Assembly (NCBI GenBank): GCA_028817895.1
Contig: JAPPOQ010000030.1
Coordinates: forward strand, 62,001-126,000
Direction of reading: 5' to 3'
Source of the DNA: Ahrensia sp.
GTDB lineage: Bacteria > Pseudomonadota > Alphaproteobacteria > Rhizobiales > Rhizobiaceae
Length of the DNA stretch: 64,000 nt
The notes under the pieces were generated by a model. The model was not told where the DNA came from, ran no database searches, and was given only the letters and a program-made list of their open reading frames with translations. The translations under genes were made by a program, and so were the position numbers. Shown here one piece after another: positions 28,400-36,742 of this stretch (the stretch's first letter is position 1; each line of letters opens with the position of its first letter).

Positions 28400-29653
28400 A
28401 TGTCCTTCTCCTTTGACCCTCTGTCTCCTGCCTTTGCGGAAAACCCTTATGCAACCTATTCGGAACTGAGGGACTTCGATTGCCCCCATTTTGATGTGGA
28501 CCTCGAGATGGTCCTGCTGGCGCGCTACGAAGACATCGCCACGATCGCAACCAATCCGGCCATGTTGCGGTCTCTCGATGGAATAGAGACACCCGCCCAA
28601 GCCCGAGAAAGACAAGTCGAGGCCAATTGGCACGACATGCCTTTTCATGAGCGTTTCGTGCAGACTTCACTGCTGGACAGTGATGGGGACACCCACCGGC
28701 GCTTGCGCAAACAGATATTCGGTGAATTCACCGCGCGCCGCGTGGGCAAGCTTGAATCCACCGTTCAGGCCTTTGTCGATGCGCTGCTTGATGATTTGCA
28801 GCACAGCGACAGCTTTGATTTTGTCAACGATTTTGCAGCGCACATCCCAGGCCATGTGATCGGCCATTTGCTTGGAGTGCCGGCAGAGGATTGCCCACAA
28901 TTGCGGATCTGGTCCGAGCGGGTTGTGCAGTTTTTTGACGTCGATCGCAGCGACAAACGCAAGCAATTGGCCGAAACAGCGACACGCGAGTTTCACGACT
29001 ATTTGGTCGATCTGCGCCAAGAGCGAAGCGTCAGACCGCGCGATGATCTCATTTCGAAGATGATCGCGGACGAAAGGTCAGGGCATTATTCGCCAGATGA
29101 ATTCATCTCGACCTGTATGCTCATCCTGATGGCAGGCCATGGATCAACGATCGATGTGCTTGGCAGTGGTATGCACACTTTGCTGAAGTATCCCCACGAG
29201 ACGCGGCAACTGCGCGAGGACCCCAGACAATTGCCGAACGCGATCCAGGAGATGTTTCGCTATGAGTCGCCTCTCCCCTTTTTCCATCGTCATGCAACGG
29301 AAGATGTCATCTTGCGCGGACACCATTTTCCGGCGGGCACTACCTTTGGCCTGCTATACGGCGCGGCCAATCGTGATCCAGGTCAATTTGCCAATCCCGA
29401 CCGGTTCGACATCGCGCGCCATCCAAACCGTCATCTGGCGTTCGGCCTCGGGGCTCATCTGTGCCTCGGCAACAATCTGGCGCGGCTGAATATGCGCGTT
29501 ATCTTTGAAACGCTTCTGCGCCGATATCGCGTCATCGAACTCGCCGCCGATCACATAACCTACAAGCCGGGACTCTCCGTGCGTGGACCCACCGCCTTGC
29601 CGGTTAAGCTCCACTTTGAGAGCGGACCACTGGACAGCAGGCTACTGCACTGA
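28400..29653 (+). CDS. Cytochrome P450 with non-canonical I-helix
   Basis: A 417-residue soluble bacterial P450. ExxR is seen in EMFRYESPLPFFHRH, and the heme-thiolate loop in FGLGAHLCLGNNLARLN (Cys near residue 355). The I-helix oxygen-activation motif, normally (A/G)Gx(D/E)T, reads AGHGST at about residues 245-250, so the acidic residue is glycine. Such changes occur in P450s with unusual oxygen chemistry. No redox partner gene is adjacent. It starts 5 bp after parE, which suggests the TA module sits at the head of its transcript. Confidence 0.93.
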   Translation: MSFSFDPLSPAFAENPYATYSELRDFDCPHFDVDLEMVLLARYEDIATIATNPAMLRSLDGIETPAQARERQVEANWHDMPFHERFVQTSLLDSDGDTHRRLRKQIFGEFTARRVGKLESTVQAFVDALLDDLQHSDSFDFVNDFAAHIPGHVIGHLLGVPAEDCPQLRIWSERVVQFFDVDRSDKRKQLAETATREFHDYLVDLRQERSVRPRDDLISKMIADERSGHYSPDEFISTCMLILMAGHGSTIDVLGSGMHTLLKYPHETRQLREDPRQLPNAIQEMFRYESPLPFFHRHATEDVILRGHHFPAGTTFGLLYGAANRDPGQFANPDRFDIARHPNRHLAFGLGAHLCLGNNLARLNMRVIFETLLRRYRVIELAADHITYKPGLSVRGPTALPVKLHFESGPLDSRLLH

Positions 29654-29686
29654 CAGTTTGGCAACGGGGACGGGAGACGCAGCGCG

Positions 29687-30454
29687 GTGAGACGCAGACT
29701 CGGAGCACGGTTTTTGCGAACCGCAATGGTTGCGGGGCTTTGCTTCGCCGTCGGCGGAAATGGAATGGCCAGGACGGCTCTTGATCGCTGCACCGAAGAC
29801 GCGATCCTCGTTTTCGACGGGTCGGGCTCCATGGCTGAAATGGGCTATAATGGCCTCGATCTTCCTCGTATCATGGAAGCGCGAGAGGCTTTGCGAGAGT
29901 CGCTTCCCGAGATCACACCATTTCGCCGGGTTGGTCTGGTTGTCTACGGTCCCGGACGGGATGAACCCTGTCTCAATGTGAAGTTGCGCCTTCCGCCAAC
30001 GCCAGACGCGGCTGGTCTGATCATCTCGGAAGTCGACCAGCTTGACCCCGGCGGCCAGACACCGCTCACCCGTGCGGTTGAAGATGCGGCGCATGCCCTG
30101 TCTTTCCGCGACCGGCCCGGCACGATTGTTCTGATCACAGATGGCAAGGAGAATTGCGGCGGCGCGACCTGCCAGTTGGCCGCACAGTTAGCCGCAGACG
30201 GGCTGGACCTCACGGTTCATGTCATTGGCTTCAAGGTTCGAGACCGCCAGTTCAACTGGCAGAGCCAGAAGGGCGTTGACCAGCAGCACGGCAAAACCAT
30301 CGCGCGCTGCCTGGCGGATCGAACCGGTGGAAAATATGTGTCCACCGAATCGATAGGTGAGTTGGTTCAGGCACTCCAGGAAACGCTGGCTTGTCCGATG
30401 GTTGGTCAGTCTGCGCCGCCAGAGCCGCCTGTCGCCATTCGATCCACAGTGTGA
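29687..30454 (+). CDS. Secreted von Willebrand factor A domain protein
   Basis: A 255-residue protein starting at GTG, with a purifiable AGGGGACGGGAG-like SD region before it. A signal peptide covers about residues 1-30. The VWA domain has a complete MIDAS: AILVFDGSGSM (DxSxS), the threonine in LDPGGQTPLTRAVEDAAHAL and the aspartate in GTIVLITDGKENCGG. The cysteines (about five in the mature region) suggest disulfides in the periplasm. The ligand is unknown. The M4 protease gene follows after 73 bp. Confidence 0.85.
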   Translation: MRRRLGARFLRTAMVAGLCFAVGGNGMARTALDRCTEDAILVFDGSGSMAEMGYNGLDLPRIMEAREALRESLPEITPFRRVGLVVYGPGRDEPCLNVKLRLPPTPDAAGLIISEVDQLDPGGQTPLTRAVEDAAHALSFRDRPGTIVLITDGKENCGGATCQLAAQLAADGLDLTVHVIGFKVRDRQFNWQSQKGVDQQHGKTIARCLADRTGGKYVSTESIGELVQALQETLACPMVGQSAPPEPPVAIRSTV

Positions 30455-30465
30455 CAATCGTCACA
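30450..30465. promoter_or_regulatory. CRP-type palindrome before the M4 protease gene
   Basis: TGTGACAATCGTCACA matches TGTGA-N6-TCACA exactly, the consensus for CRP-family regulators. It spans the stop codon of the VWA gene and ends 62 bp before the protease ATG. The flanking GT and AC extend the dyad to 18 bp (30449-30466). The regulator is not identified. Confidence 0.5.
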
Positions 30466-30527
30466 CAAGAGGCGTCCAGCTCACATTAGGGTTGTGGTAG
30501 GGGCAGCAGACGAGAGCGGAGGTCGTC

Positions 30528-31628
30528 ATGTGTTCGCGCCCTAATCAATATCATCGTCATTCCATCAACTGCATCATTCCACCCCACATGCTGGAGGTGG
30601 TGGCCATGCGTGGTGATGCATCCATGCGCAAAATGGCCAACACTATGCTGAAGCAGTCCAGCAAGGTGCGCGAGGAACGTGCCAGCCAGGCGTCAGGAAG
30701 CATGGTGGAAGTGGATGCCCCACGTGGGCTTTTTGTTTCGGTGGCACTTGCCGCAACACCGCAGCAGCACAGCATCGACCGTGAAATCTATGACGGGGAA
30801 AACAAGGCTGCTTTGCCCGGAAAACTCGTCCGCAAGGAAGGCGATGGCCCGACGGGCGATGACGAGGTTGACCGCGCCTATGACGGAGCGGGCGATGTCT
30901 ACGACCTCTACAGCAAGGAATATCAGCGCGACTCACTTGACGGCGACGGCATGAAGCTGGTCGCGACAGTTCATCATCGGCGCAAATACAACAATGCGTT
31001 CTGGGATGGCACACAGATGGCCTATGGCGACGGCGATGGCGTCTTATTCAAAACTTTCACCGAGCCTTCTGTCGTGGCCCACGAAATGTCACATGGCGTG
31101 GTGCAGTTTTCCGGCGGGCTTGTTTATCAAGGCCAGTCCGGAGCTCTGAATGAGAGTTTTGCAGATGTTTTTGGTGCGCTCTCCCTTCAGCGCAAGCACG
31201 GACAAACGGCAAGCCAGGCCAGTTGGCTGATTGGCGAAGGCATATTGGGCCCTGACATCAATGGTGTCGCTTTACGCAGCATGAAGGCACCGGGGACAGC
31301 CTATTCCGATGCCGTGCTGGGCAAGGACCCTCAGCCCTATCATATGGACCTTTTCGTCAACACGACGGGAGACAATGGCGGCGTCCACATCAATTCGGGA
31401 ATTCCGAACCACGCCTTCTATCTGTACGCGCAATATATCGGTGGGAACGCCTGGGAAGTGCCGGGGCAGATCTGGTACAAAGCCCTGCAAAAGCTGAACA
31501 ATCCGATGGCGACGTTCACTGATTGGGCTGCGCAGACTCTGGACGCTGCGATTGATCTGCACGGACTGGGCAGTATTGAGATGGTGATGTTGCGCCGGGC
31601 CTGGCGACTTGTTGGCATAGGGGTTTAG
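30528..31628 (+). CDS. Protealysin-like M4 (thermolysin-family) metalloprotease
   Basis: A 366-residue zinc endopeptidase. VVAHEMSHGVV holds HExxH (about residues 185-189) and NESFADVFGAL the third zinc ligand; DNGGVHINSGIPNHAFYL carries the C-terminal catalytic histidine. There is no classical signal peptide. The N-terminus (MCSRPNQYHRHS, then CIIPPHMLEVVAM) is the short PPHML-type propeptide of the protealysin group, whose members often work inside the cell or are released by other routes. A GGAGG SD precedes the ATG. An emfourin-like gene follows at 14 bp. Confidence 0.94.
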   Translation: MCSRPNQYHRHSINCIIPPHMLEVVAMRGDASMRKMANTMLKQSSKVREERASQASGSMVEVDAPRGLFVSVALAATPQQHSIDREIYDGENKAALPGKLVRKEGDGPTGDDEVDRAYDGAGDVYDLYSKEYQRDSLDGDGMKLVATVHHRRKYNNAFWDGTQMAYGDGDGVLFKTFTEPSVVAHEMSHGVVQFSGGLVYQGQSGALNESFADVFGALSLQRKHGQTASQASWLIGEGILGPDINGVALRSMKAPGTAYSDAVLGKDPQPYHMDLFVNTTGDNGGVHINSGIPNHAFYLYAQYIGGNAWEVPGQIWYKALQKLNNPMATFTDWAAQTLDAAIDLHGLGSIEMVMLRRAWRLVGIGV

Positions 31629-31642
31629 CGCTAATCTGAGCC

Positions 31643-31963
31643 ATGTCGAGTGCTGCAACGCTGGCCGCAGGATGTGTCGCCGTGATCATTGAAGTTACGT
31701 CAAGCGGTGGGATTGGTGGCATTGCCGCTGCGGGAATTAACAAGCGCGTGGTGACACAAAGCGCGAACGCTGCAATGCGCGATGCTTTGTGCGAAGCGTT
31801 TGACCCGAAGCGGCTGCGCAAGATCGAAGGCGCTCATCCCGGTGCGGCAGACCAATTTAGTTACAGGATTCGCGTGACGCAGGATAACGGTGATACCCGC
31901 ACGTTCCAACTGCCGGAAACCGCCTTGCCTGCCGAAATGCTCGATCTGATTGACGCGATGTAG
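31643..31963 (+). CDS. Emfourin-like protease inhibitor
   Basis: A 106-residue protein, or 93 residues if translation starts at GTG 31682. The core IIEVTSSGGIGGI is the emfourin opening (strand plus SGG), followed by a long helix and YRIRVTQDNGDTRTFQLPET. Emfourin inhibits protealysin and is typically encoded directly downstream of it, as here. The GTG start gives the usual N-terminus; the ATG at 31643 adds 13 residues. Either way, the gene pair is the clearest evidence of function. Confidence 0.78.
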   Translation: MSSAATLAAGCVAVIIEVTSSGGIGGIAAAGINKRVVTQSANAAMRDALCEAFDPKRLRKIEGAHPGAADQFSYRIRVTQDNGDTRTFQLPETALPAEMLDLIDAM

Positions 31964-31972
31964 CCTGAACCG

Positions 31973-32335
31973 ATGCACAAGCATCGAGGCTTTCCATCAC
32001 GGCTGCCGGGGACGGATTATCAGTTCACCATTCGGCGCGAAAACCCCAGGGGGGCGACTCCCTTAAAAGCGCGGGCACGATACAAGGACCGCAGCCCGGC
32101 CGACACCACGGCAGACGTCAATTTCCTGGCCTGCCTTGTCCAGCATTTTGGTGATGAACCTTTCATGAGGGGCAATCTCGATGCCGGACGCCTGTCCTGG
32201 CTCTTGGATCGCGAAGTCGTAGCCGCCGAAGATCCTTTTGACCCGGCGAGTTATGATGCGCTGCTGCGCATCAACCGACCGGTTGCCGAGAAGAGCTTTC
32301 CGGATGCTTTTGACGAAAGCCAGTGGATCGACTGA
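31973..32335 (+). CDS. Conserved-looking hypothetical protein in the protease operon
   Basis: A 120-residue charged protein starting MHKHRGFPSRLPGTDYQFTI. It has RYKDRSPADTTADVNFLACL and a tail ending FPDAFDESQWID. I recognise no domain. It follows the emfourin-like gene by 9 bp, so it is likely the third gene of the same transcript. No signal or membrane segment is present. Confidence 0.65.
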   Translation: MHKHRGFPSRLPGTDYQFTIRRENPRGATPLKARARYKDRSPADTTADVNFLACLVQHFGDEPFMRGNLDAGRLSWLLDREVVAAEDPFDPASYDALLRINRPVAEKSFPDAFDESQWID

Positions 32336-32383
32336 GGTGGCTGTCGCGTTTGGTTTGGAAAGCAAACCAGCCGGAGCTCCATC

Positions 32384-32704
32384 ATGATTGTCAGCACAAC
32401 CAATTCAGTTCCCAACCGCGACATCGCTCACAGTCTTGGCATCGTAGCCGGAGAAGCCGTGCTGGGCGCCAATGTGTTTCGCGATCTTTTTGCCGGGATT
32501 CGAGACTTTGTCGGCGGTCGCGCTGGCGGCTACCAAAAGGTCTTGCGCGACGGACGAAACCTGGCGCTGGACGACATGATCGCAGAGGCGAAAGCAGCCG
32601 GAGCGGATGCGGTCATCGGTGTTGATATCGACTATGAGGCCATTGGCTCAAATGGTTCGATGCTGATGGTGTCCGTCAACGGCACGGCTGTAAAACTGCG
32701 CTGA
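32384..32704 (+). CDS. YbjQ/UPF0145 family protein
   Basis: A 106-residue pentamer-forming YbjQ-family protein: MIVSTTNSVPNRDIAHSLGI, VAGEAVLGANVFRDLFAGIR and AGADAVIGVDIDYEAIGSNG are all family blocks. The role is unknown, although annotations mention heavy-metal binding. GGAG lies at SD distance. It sits between the protease cluster and pccA, 69 bp before pccA. Confidence 0.9.
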   Translation: MIVSTTNSVPNRDIAHSLGIVAGEAVLGANVFRDLFAGIRDFVGGRAGGYQKVLRDGRNLALDDMIAEAKAAGADAVIGVDIDYEAIGSNGSMLMVSVNGTAVKLR

Positions 32705-32773
32705 CATTGCACCGCCCGCGCTTGCCATGCCCGCTTCACAACGGCATAGAAAACTGCCGTTCGGAGGAAGCGC

Positions 32774-34777
32774 ATGTTTGACAAAATTCTGATCGCCAAT
32801 CGCGGGGAAATCGCCTGTCGCGTTATCAAGACTGCCCGCAAAATGGGCATCAAAACCGTGGCGATCTTTTCTGATGCAGACCGCAATGCGGTTCATGTGA
32901 AAATGGCTGACGAAGCGGTGCATATCGGCCCTCCACCGGCCAGCCAATCCTACATCGTGATCGACAAGGTGATGGAGGCCATCCGCACGACCGGAGCGCA
33001 GGCTGTTCATCCAGGCTACGGTTTTTTGTCGGAGAACCCGAAATTTGCCGAAGCGCTGAAGAAAGAAGGCGTTGCCTTTATCGGTCCGCCAGTCGGTGCC
33101 ATCGAAGCGATGGGCGACAAGATCACTTCCAAGAAGCTTGCTGCTGAAGCCGGGGTTTCCACCGTGCCGGGCCATATGGGGTTGATCGAGAATGCCGAGG
33201 GGGCCGTGAAAATCGCCTCCGACATTGGCTATCCTGTCATGATCAAAGCCAGCGCTGGCGGCGGCGGTAAGGGCATGCGCATCGCCTGGAATGACGAGGA
33301 AGCGCGCGACGGCTTTCAGTCATCCAAGAATGAGGCGGCGAACTCCTTCGGGGATGACCGCATCTTCATCGAGAAATTCGTGACGCAGCCGCGGCATATC
33401 GAGATTCAGGTGCTTGGGGACGCGCATGGCAACTGCATCTATCTGGGCGAACGAGAATGCTCCATCCAGCGCCGTAACCAGAAGGTGATAGAGGAAGCCC
33501 CCTCTCCTTTCCTGGATGAAGACACCCGCAAGGCCATGGGCGAACAGGCTGTCGCGCTTGCAAAGGCCGTCGACTACACAAGCGCGGGCACTGTCGAGTT
33601 CATCGTGGATGGTGAGAGAAATTTCTACTTTTTGGAGATGAACACGCGCCTGCAGGTGGAGCATCCGGTGACCGAATTGATCACCGGCATCGATCTTGTT
33701 GAACAGATGATCCGCGTGGCAGCGGGTGAAAAGCTCTCCATCACACAGGACGATGTGAAGCTGAATGGCTGGGCTATGGAAAGCCGCCTTTATGCGGAAG
33801 ACCCCTATCGCAATTTCCTGCCCTCCATCGGTCGTTTGACACGTTACCGCCCGCCGCAAGAGGGTGAACGGGACGACGGCACGATCATCCGCAACGATAC
33901 AGGGGTATCGGAGGGTGGTGAGATTTCAATGTATTACGACCCGATGATCGCCAAATTGTGCAGTTGGGGTGAGGATCGCGCGGCGGCCATTGAAACGATG
34001 CGGCAGGCGCTGGACGGATTTGAGCTTGAAGGCATCGGCCACAATTTACAGTTTCTGTCTGCGGTTATGGACCATGACCGGTTCATCAGCGGCAATATCA
34101 CCACGGCTTTCATTGAGGAAGAATATCCCGAAGGATTTGCGGGCGTTGAGCCAGACGCGGACACGTTGCGCAAACTGGCAGCCGTCGCCGCCGTCATGAA
34201 CATGATCGCGCAGTTGCGACGCACGCGCATTTCCGGGGCCATGACCAATCACAAGCGCCGTGTCGGCAAGGCCTGGATCGTGAAGCTTGGCGAAGATCGC
34301 TTCGACATGAAGCTGAAAGCCCGAAACGAAGGTGCGAAGATCAAGTTCTCTGACGGCGCCAAGTTGAAAGTCTTGACGCAGTGGCGGCCCGGCATGGCTC
34401 TGCTGACGGCCACTGTTGACGGCAACGCCATGCGGGTGAAAGTGGAACCGACCGCCTCCGGCTACCGTCTGCGCCATCGCGGCGCGACCCTGGACGCCAG
34501 CATCATGTCACCGCGCATTGCGGAACTGGATGCGCTGATGCTGAGAAAGGAAGCAGCGGACACATCGAAGCAGCTTCTCTGCCCGATGCCCGGGCTCATC
34601 GTCACTATCAATGTTGTTGAAGGTGACGAAGTTCAGGAAGGGCAGGCCCTCGCCACGGTTGAAGCGATGAAGATGGAAAATATCTTGCGCGCAGAACGCA
34701 AAACGCGGGTCACAAAGATCAATGCCGCCAAGGGCGATAGCCTCGCCGTTGACGACGTGATCATGGAGTTTGAGTGA
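32774..34777 (+). CDS. pccA: Propionyl-CoA carboxylase alpha subunit (biotin carboxylase + BCCP)
   Basis: A 667-residue protein. The biotin carboxylase domain starts FDKILIANRGEIACRVIKTA, with the ATP-grasp glycine loop KASAGGGGKGMRIAW and the catalytic MNTRLQVEHPVTE. A middle BT domain follows, and the C-terminal biotinyl domain carries VEAMKMENIL, whose lysine (about residue 632) is biotinylated. It pairs with pccB at 19290-20822, 12 kb away. The stop (TGA) is immediately followed by the azoR stop on the other strand. Confidence 0.96.
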   Translation: MFDKILIANRGEIACRVIKTARKMGIKTVAIFSDADRNAVHVKMADEAVHIGPPPASQSYIVIDKVMEAIRTTGAQAVHPGYGFLSENPKFAEALKKEGVAFIGPPVGAIEAMGDKITSKKLAAEAGVSTVPGHMGLIENAEGAVKIASDIGYPVMIKASAGGGGKGMRIAWNDEEARDGFQSSKNEAANSFGDDRIFIEKFVTQPRHIEIQVLGDAHGNCIYLGERECSIQRRNQKVIEEAPSPFLDEDTRKAMGEQAVALAKAVDYTSAGTVEFIVDGERNFYFLEMNTRLQVEHPVTELITGIDLVEQMIRVAAGEKLSITQDDVKLNGWAMESRLYAEDPYRNFLPSIGRLTRYRPPQEGERDDGTIIRNDTGVSEGGEISMYYDPMIAKLCSWGEDRAAAIETMRQALDGFELEGIGHNLQFLSAVMDHDRFISGNITTAFIEEEYPEGFAGVEPDADTLRKLAAVAAVMNMIAQLRRTRISGAMTNHKRRVGKAWIVKLGEDRFDMKLKARNEGAKIKFSDGAKLKVLTQWRPGMALLTATVDGNAMRVKVEPTASGYRLRHRGATLDASIMSPRIAELDALMLRKEAADTSKQLLCPMPGLIVTINVVEGDEVQEGQALATVEAMKMENILRAERKTRVTKINAAKGDSLAVDDVIMEFE

Positions 34778-35374
34778 TCAGGCGGCCTTTGCGATCTGCT
34801 CATGCGCTGCGTCCAGCGCTGCCTGCTCGTCTGCCATTAATCGGTCTGCATTGACCAGCGTCACGTCGGTGATGCCCAGAAAGCCCAGCACGTGTTTGAC
34901 GTAACCGCTGGCGAAATCGATTGGGCCTCCCACTTCCGTGCCGCCTGATGTCATCACCACATAGGCCTTTTTGTTTTCAAGCAAACCAACCGGACCATCG
35001 GGCGTATAGCGGAAGGTGACATTGGCGCGTGCGACCTGGTCGATCCAGGCCTTCAGCGTTGCAGGAACCGAAAAGTTGTAGATCGGCACGCCGATGACAA
35101 TCACATCCGCGGCTTGAAGTTCTCTCACCAAAGCGTCCGAACCGAAAAGCCGCTCTTGCTGATCGGCTCTTCGCGAGCCGGCCGGTGTAAAATTCGCCTC
35201 GATCCAATTCTGATCAACGAATTCGACACCTTGTGCGACGTCTCGTTCGATGACCTCAACATGCTGATGGCCGCGCGAAAGCTGTTCAACCAGGTTGCTT
35301 CCAAGCTTGCGCGAATACGACCCCTCCGCCCGACCGCTCGAATTGACATGAAGAATGGTGAATTTGTCTGACAT
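34778..35374 (-). CDS. azoR: FMN-dependent NADH-azoreductase
   Basis: A 198-residue flavodoxin-fold quinone/azo reductase: ILHVNSSGRAEGSYSRKLGS binds FMN phosphate; ADVIVIGVPIYNFSVPATLK and AYVVMTSGGTEV are the AzoR/AcpD family signatures. ATG 35374 (MSDKF) is chosen; an upstream ATG at 35383 (MSEMSDKF) is possible. It is divergent from a TetR gene across a short region holding an 11-bp inverted repeat, and likely repressed by that TetR, as usual for azoR/TetR pairs. Confidence 0.92.
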   Translation of the reverse strand: MSDKFTILHVNSSGRAEGSYSRKLGSNLVEQLSRGHQHVEVIERDVAQGVEFVDQNWIEANFTPAGSRRADQQERLFGSDALVRELQAADVIVIGVPIYNFSVPATLKAWIDQVARANVTFRYTPDGPVGLLENKKAYVVMTSGGTEVGGPIDFASGYVKHVLGFLGITDVTLVNADRLMADEQAALDAAHEQIAKAA

Positions 35375-35395
35375 TTCCGACACCTGTTGATTTAT

Positions 35396-35457
35396 GTACC
35401 ATATCGTATATAAATAGCACTGAACGCCGGTGTCAATATTTTTATTCGATATGGTAC
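35396..35457. promoter_or_regulatory. Inverted repeat between azoR and tetR
   Basis: GTACCATATCG at 35396-35406 and CGATATGGTAC at 35447-35457 are perfect 11-bp reverse complements, 40 bp apart. The second covers the tetR start codon (ATG at 35451) and the first lies in the azoR leader. The two could be operator half-sites or full sites bound by the TetR protein to shut both genes. The wide spacing also allows DNA looping. Confidence 0.6.
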
Positions 35458-36053
35458 AAAAAAAGCGCGGACGGCCCCGAGCCTTTGACGAGGATACAGC
35501 GCTGGATGCAGCGATCGAGATCTTTTGGCGCCAGGGCTACGATGGCACGTCGCTCGATGATCTGACCGGCGCGATGGGCATTGCCAAACCGAGCCTGTAT
35601 GCAAGCTTCGACAGCAAGGAAAAGCTCTTCAAAACGGCCGTGTTGCGCTATCAGAAAACCATCGCCTCCAAAGCAATGACCGCCTTTGACAGCGAGCAAG
35701 ATATTCGAGCTGCCTGCGAGGCCTTTCTGGAAACGTCACTGGAGGGCAATAATCGGGGAGGTGACTTTGCAACGGGGTGTTTGATGGGCAGTTGCGCCAT
35801 CGCTCAAGCCGACACGAACCCGGACATCCGTTCGCTGCTTTCAAAAGCTCTGTTTCACACCCAGGCGGCTCTGGCCAAACGCCTTGGCGAAGAACAGCAG
35901 ACCGGCACTATCAGCGCAGAAAAGTCACCCGAGTTCATGGCGCAGCAACTCGTCGACAATGTTCAGGCGCAGGCCTATCGCGCTCGAATCGGCGAGAGCA
36001 TGACGGACCTGCGCCAACAGATTCCGTTTAGGGTTCAAGCGCTGCTGCGGTGA
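35451..36053 (+). CDS. TetR/AcrR-family transcriptional regulator
   Basis: A 200-residue repressor. GRPRAFDEDTALDAAIEIFW and GYDGTSLDDLTGAMGIAKPS, then LYASFDSKEKLFKTAV, form the helix-turn-helix. The ligand domain has ETSLEGNNRGGDFATGCLMG, typical of the YxaF/LmrA-like TetR group controlling quinone or azo reductases. The ATG at 35451 is preferred over an upstream start at 35430, since the HTH follows at normal spacing. It is divergent from azoR and probably autoregulated. Confidence 0.92.
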   Translation: MVQKKRGRPRAFDEDTALDAAIEIFWRQGYDGTSLDDLTGAMGIAKPSLYASFDSKEKLFKTAVLRYQKTIASKAMTAFDSEQDIRAACEAFLETSLEGNNRGGDFATGCLMGSCAIAQADTNPDIRSLLSKALFHTQAALAKRLGEEQQTGTISAEKSPEFMAQQLVDNVQAQAYRARIGESMTDLRQQIPFRVQALLR

Positions 36054-36090
36054 TCAGCTTCTATCGGGTAAGCCGTTGTTATTGCGATGG

Positions 36091-36501
36091 TTACCGCAAT
36101 ACGAGAACCGGGCATTTGGCATGCCGGACAACTCTGCTCGCGGTAGACCCAAGAAAGTAATCGGCCAAATCCGGTCTGTGAGACGAGATGATAATGAGGT
36201 CTGCAGCGAGTTTCTCCGCCTGCGTCAAAATTGTTCGGCCGGCATGGCCCTTGACCGCATAGGCGTTCAAATCATCCCCCATGGTTGCCGCAACTTCCTC
36301 CAGAACCCGACGTACTTCGCTCACGCTGGCCGCGAGGGCCTCGGCGGGCACGTAGCTCTCCACATACATCGGCACTTCTTCGACGACATTGAGAAGCGTA
36401 ATCTTGCCGCCGTCTGACAGAAGCATGCGAGCCGACTCGACAGCCGTTTTCAGCCGCTCCTCATCATCCATGAAAGTGGGAATGAGTATGTGATCATACA
36501 T
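36091..36501 (-). CDS. Universal stress protein (UspA family)
   Basis: A 136-residue single-domain Usp: MYDHILIPTFMDDEERLKTA, ITLLNVVEEVPMYVESYVPA, and ADLIIISSHRPDLADYFLGS plus TASRVVRHAKCPVLVLR. The ATP-binding G-2x-G-9x-G(S/T) pattern reads SHRPDLADYFLGSTA, so the first glycine is replaced and ATP binding is doubtful. A perfect FNR/FixK box lies 60 bp upstream, which suggests induction under low oxygen. It converges with tetR across 37 bp. Confidence 0.93.
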   Translation of the reverse strand: MYDHILIPTFMDDEERLKTAVESARMLLSDGGKITLLNVVEEVPMYVESYVPAEALAASVSEVRRVLEEVAATMGDDLNAYAVKGHAGRTILTQAEKLAADLIIISSHRPDLADYFLGSTASRVVRHAKCPVLVLR

Positions 36502-36561
36502 GACTGATCCTCCTCAACGTTCGAATGATGTCGAGTCTGTTTGAGGGCCGAGCCGAAATCC

Positions 36562-36575
36562 TTGATCTGTATCAA
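36562..36575. promoter_or_regulatory. FNR/FixK box (anaerobox) upstream of usp
   Basis: TTGATCTGTATCAA is an exact TTGAT-N4-ATCAA palindrome. Its near end is 60 bp from the usp start, which suits class II activation (site centred near -41 of a leader of about 27 nt). Alphaproteobacterial FnrL/FixK regulators bind this consensus. It is divergent from the hydrolase gene as well, but 168 bp away. Confidence 0.7.
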
Positions 36576-36742
36576 TGGGAATGTGAATTGATACAGACGC
36601 TGTGTGGCACAACCGACAGGCCACCAATCGCATGAGCACATCGCGGTTGCCGCTTCTGCTCTTTCATCAAATCGCTTCAATAAGAACGAGACTTGCTTTA
36701 GCAGGACATGGGCGTAAGCCATCAATGGGTCAAAGCACTGCC

